From Erysipelotrichia bacterium (lineage in GTDB: Bacteria; Bacillota_I; Bacilli_A; Erysipelotrichales; Erysipelotrichaceae): 8,721 nt of DNA. The translations under genes and the position numbers were made by a program. The notes beneath the pieces were generated by a model. That model did no database searches. It saw only the letters and a program-made list of their open reading frames with translations, and was not told where the DNA came from. Positions 6,906-8,721 of this stretch are shown in pieces. The stretch covers positions 1 through 8,721 of the forward strand of contig SABF01000053.1 of the NCBI GenBank assembly GCA_009929095.1. Reading direction: 5' to 3'. Every line of letters starts with the position of its first letter. Position 1 is the first letter of the stretch.

Positions 6906-6922
6906 CTCTAATTCGATATAAT
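6895..6922 (+). promoter_or_regulatory. Upstream promoter P1 of the lacI-type gene
   Basis: A perfect -10 box TATAAT lies at 6917-6922. The -35 region falls in ACTTGAAT (6895-6902), with a spacing of 14-16 bp depending on register, which is short. The predicted start near 6929 gives a leader of about 139 nt. A second TATAAT at 6945-6950 may be another start or only A/T-rich sequence. Confidence 0.45.
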
Positions 6923-6992
6923 GCCCATAAATAGGCTAAAATAATATAATAAGGAAGAAAAATACGGGAATATAAAAAAATTAAATTTACTG

Positions 6993-7021
6993 TTGCATTT
7001 CCAAATGAAAGCGCTTATATT
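6993..7021 (+). promoter_or_regulatory. Proximal promoter P2 of the lacI-type gene
   Basis: TTGCAT (6993-6998) and TATATT (7016-7021, five of six matches) are spaced by exactly 17 bp. The predicted start is near 7028, 40 nt before the ATG. The operator-like site 7006-7019 occupies the spacer and the -10 box, and the second site covers the start region. This is the arrangement expected for repression by a LacI-family protein or CcpA. Confidence 0.5.
7006..7019 (+). promoter_or_regulatory. cre-like / LacI-family operator O1
   Basis: TGAAAGCGCTTATA closely matches the catabolite responsive element consensus (TGNAANCGNTNNCA), with one deviation near the end and the central CG of LacI-family operators. 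It lies between the -35 and -10 of P2. Either CcpA or the LacI-type protein encoded just downstream could bind it. Confidence 0.65.
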
Positions 7022-7027
7022 GTTGTT

Positions 7028-7043
7028 ATCGAAAACGATTAAG
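7028..7043 (+). promoter_or_regulatory. Second LacI-family operator-like site O2
   Basis: ATCG-AAAA-CGAT (7028-7039) is a small dyad. In register with O1 the shared core is GAAA-purine-CG-N-TT (GAAAGCGCTT at 7007-7016, GAAAACGATT at 7031-7040). The two cores are 24 bp apart, about two helical turns, which favours binding on the same face of the DNA. Confidence 0.5.
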
Positions 7044-7067
7044 TAGATAAGAAAAGGAGCACTGATC

Positions 7068-8081
7068 ATGATTTCGTTAGCAGATTTAGCTAAACACTGC
7101 GGTGTATCAGTCGCAACAGTCAGTAAAGCATTGAATGACCAGAATGATGTCAGTGCTCAGACAAAAAAACGAGTAAGAGCAGCAGCTGAGGAAATGGGCT
7201 ATTTCCCCAATGCGGCCGCAAGAGCACTGAAGACGAACCATACCAATAACCTTGGAGTTCTCTTCGTAGATGAAGCAAGTTCCGGCCTGACGCATGAATA
7301 CTTCTCAGCAGTGCTGGAAGGATTCAAGAAACAGTCAGAATCGGAAGGATATGACATCACATTCATCAATGACCGTGTCGGCAGTCGAAAGATGACCTAT
7401 TACGAACACTGCGTTTATCGAAATGTTGATGGAGTTGCGATTGCCTGTGTGGATTTCGACAATCCTGAAGTCATTGAACTGATGAACAGTACAGTTCCGG
7501 TGGTTACGATTGACTATATTCACAATAACTGCTCATCGGTTCTATCCGACAATATCAAAGGTATGAATGATCTGATGAATTATGTATATGAGTGCGGACA
7601 TAGAAGAATTGCATTCATTCACGGTCAAAGCAATTCCTTTGTTACAAGAACAAGAGTTACGGCCTTCTACCGATTTATGCAGGAACATAACCTGCCGGTA
7701 CCGGAAGGCTATGATCGGGAGGCTGATTATCTTGATTCAGTCCGAGCTGCTGAAGTCACAAGAGAGATGCTGCAGTTGGAAACAGTTCCTACCTGCATTC
7801 TATATCCGGATGATCTTGCTGTGATCGGCGGAATAAATGTGATTGAAGAGCTTGATTTCCATATACCGGATGATATCTCGATATGCGGATATGATGGCTC
7901 AAAATTTATGCAGATGCTGAAACCTAAACTAACAACAATCAAACAGGACGCGGATTCTATCGGCAGAGAGACAGCGAAAAAACTAATCCAAACGATTGAG
8001 AATCCTAAGACTACATTTACAGAACAGATGGTGATTCCAGGATCATTGATCGCCGGAGAGTCTGTCAGGAGGATCAAGTAA
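7068..8081 (+). CDS. LacI-family transcriptional regulator
   Basis: This 337-residue protein has the full LacI/GalR layout. The N-terminal helix-turn-helix SLADLAKHCGVSVATVSKAL (residues 3-22) is followed by a hinge helix around NAAARALKTN (48-57). The periplasmic-binding-protein-like effector domain runs from about 60 to the end, including CGHRRIAFIHG, the family motif ISICGYDGS, and PKLTTIKQDADSIGRETAKKL near the C-terminus. It probably senses a sugar or sugar phosphate and represses the adjacent transporter operon; the ligand cannot be read from sequence. The start at 7068 has AAAGGAG at 7053-7059 with 8-nt spacing. Operator-like sites within its own promoter suggest autoregulation. The transporter gene begins 94 bp downstream with no terminator between, so the two may share a transcript. 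Confidence 0.95.
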   Translation: MISLADLAKHCGVSVATVSKALNDQNDVSAQTKKRVRAAAEEMGYFPNAAARALKTNHTNNLGVLFVDEASSGLTHEYFSAVLEGFKKQSESEGYDITFINDRVGSRKMTYYEHCVYRNVDGVAIACVDFDNPEVIELMNSTVPVVTIDYIHNNCSSVLSDNIKGMNDLMNYVYECGHRRIAFIHGQSNSFVTRTRVTAFYRFMQEHNLPVPEGYDREADYLDSVRAAEVTREMLQLETVPTCILYPDDLAVIGGINVIEELDFHIPDDISICGYDGSKFMQMLKPKLTTIKQDADSIGRETAKKLIQTIENPKTTFTEQMVIPGSLIAGESVRRIK

Positions 8082-8143
8082 ATAGATAAAGCGAAACACG
8101 GGGAAGCAGCAGAAACAGGATTATGCATATAAAAAAGGAATTA

Positions 8144-8170
8144 TTTGTGAAAAACACAAAGAAAGGGAAG
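8144..8170 (+). promoter_or_regulatory. Small dyad and ribosome binding site before the solute-binding protein
   Basis: TTTGTG (8144-8149) and CACAAA (8155-8160) form a perfect 6-bp dyad around five A, immediately before AGAAAGGGAAG (8160-8170), which is the ribosome site 5 nt from the ATG at 8176. The hairpin could tune access to the ribosome site. AGAAAGGG (8160-8167) is exactly complementary to the second C-rich motif (6652-6659) of the candidate small RNA. Confidence 0.4.
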
Positions 8171-8175
8171 AAATT

Positions 8176-8721
8176 ATGAAACAAGTTTGGAAAGGCACAT
8201 TCAGTGCAATTATGGCTGTTACAATGCTTGCGGGATGCAGCAGTACAGCCGCCGCTTCACCAGCAGCTACAGCATCTGCAGCTGCCGCAACAACAGCTGC
8301 CGGAGCAGCATCTGCTGGAACATTTACTCCGGATGCCAATGACGGAAAAGTTGTAAATATCTACGTATGGAATGATGAGTTCAAGACAAGATTTGAAGAT
8401 TATTACGCTGATAAATTCCCGGCTGGATACACCTATAACTTTGTGACAACGCCGAGTGATAACAACGCATACCAGAACGCTCTTGACGAAGCTCTTCTGA
8501 ATCAGGATTCAGCAGCTGCGGATGACAAGGTTGATATGTTCCTTGTTGAAGCTGACTATATTTTGAAGTATGTAAATTCTGACTATACATTGGATCTGAA
8601 CAGCATCGGTGTTACCGCTGATGATATGAAGAACCAGTATGAATATACAAAGACCATTGCACAGGATTCAAACAGCACGCAGAAGGGCATTTCCTGGCAG
8701 GCATGCCCGGGTCTATACATC
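8176..8721 (+). CDS. Lipoprotein substrate-binding protein of a sugar ABC importer (N-terminal part)
   Basis: The first 182 residues are in the window and the gene continues past its end. A lipoprotein signal peptide is clear: MKQVWK, a hydrophobic core, then lipobox LAGC with the lipidated Cys at 21. A low-complexity Ala/Ser/Thr linker (about 22-47) would hold the domain off the membrane. The mature domain starts near KVVNIYVWNDEFKTRFEDYY (54-73), which resembles type-1 extracellular solute-binding proteins (SBP_bac_1 type). It would capture a sugar outside the cell and deliver it to a two-permease ABC importer, probably encoded just downstream. The LacI-type gene upstream supports a carbohydrate ligand, but the specific sugar is not evident. 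No independent operator like O1/O2 was found in the 94-bp gap. Confidence 0.88.
   Translation, partial: MKQVWKGTFSAIMAVTMLAGCSSTAAASPAATASAAAATTAAGAASAGTFTPDANDGKVVNIYVWNDEFKTRFEDYYADKFPAGYTYNFVTTPSDNNAYQNALDEALLNQDSAAADDKVDMFLVEADYILKYVNSDYTLDLNSIGVTADDMKNQYEYTKTIAQDSNSTQKGISWQACPGLYI

Larger units (their letters stand above)
6524..7067. other. 544-bp intergenic region rich in RNA and operator signals
   Basis: No convincing protein gene was found on either strand. From left to right it holds a possible promoter (6548-6576), a candidate structured RNA with an intrinsic terminator (about 6583-6709) and a stretch of small dyads without assigned role (6725-6830). The latter includes the 10-bp palindrome GACAGCTGTC at 6819-6828. 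Then come a long inverted repeat (6867-6905), a promoter -10 (6917-6922), a second promoter (6993-7021) and two LacI-type operator sites before the lacI-family gene. Confidence 0.6.

Noticed and set aside
7006..7047. Tiny reading frame of 13 codons before the lacI-type gene
   Set aside because: It has no ribosome site and lies over operator and promoter sequences, so it is not supported as a leader peptide.
8237..8325. GCA/GCT-rich repeat-like stretch
   Set aside because: It encodes the Ala/Ser/Thr linker after the lipobox of the binding protein, a common feature, and is not an independent DNA repeat.

Overview
The window looks like a chromosomal segment of a low-to-moderate GC Gram-positive bacterium (Bacillota), possibly a gut Erysipelotrichia- or Clostridia-like lineage. 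The evidence is purine-rich Shine-Dalgarno sites, TATAAT-type promoters, catabolite-element-like operators, an intrinsic terminator with a T run, and a lipoprotein solute-binding protein of the type used by Gram-positive bacteria. The phylum is a reasonable inference; anything finer is a guess. No phage, transposon, CRISPR, rRNA or tRNA signal was seen.

Layout. (1) Positions 1-547, minus strand: N-terminal 182 residues of a uracil permease (UraA/PyrP type), cut by the window edge. (2) Positions 548-722: divergent intergenic region with a perfect 13-bp dyad, probably an operator. (3) Positions 723-1373, plus strand: TRIC/UPF0126 membrane protein. (4) Positions 1437-6523, plus strand: compact run sbcD, sbcC, a DUF1294 small membrane protein and punA. 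The sbcD/sbcC and DUF1294/punA pairs each overlap by ATGA, and sbcC and DUF1294 are 25 bp apart. (5) Positions 6524-7067: 544 bp without a protein gene. It holds a candidate structured small RNA ending in a strong terminator, a long inverted repeat overlapping a promoter, a second promoter, and two LacI-type operator sites. (6) Positions 7068-8081: LacI-family regulator. (7) From 8176 to the window end: start of a lipoprotein sugar-binding protein of an ABC importer.

How the genes work together. SbcD and SbcC form the Mre11-Rad50-like nuclease that opens hairpins and protein-blocked DNA ends. PunA recycles purine nucleosides and the divergent UraA imports uracil, so nucleic-acid salvage brackets the repair genes. 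The right end is the beginning of a sugar-uptake operon headed by its own repressor, with operators inside the repressor's promoter.

The protein genes are all ordinary families. The part most worth following up is the 6583-6709 segment. It has a plausible own promoter, a 5' hairpin, two C-rich motifs that can each sit in a small hairpin loop, and a terminator. This is the architecture of C-rich-loop regulatory RNAs in Gram-positive bacteria, and each C-rich motif has 8-nt complementarity to a ribosome binding site in this window.
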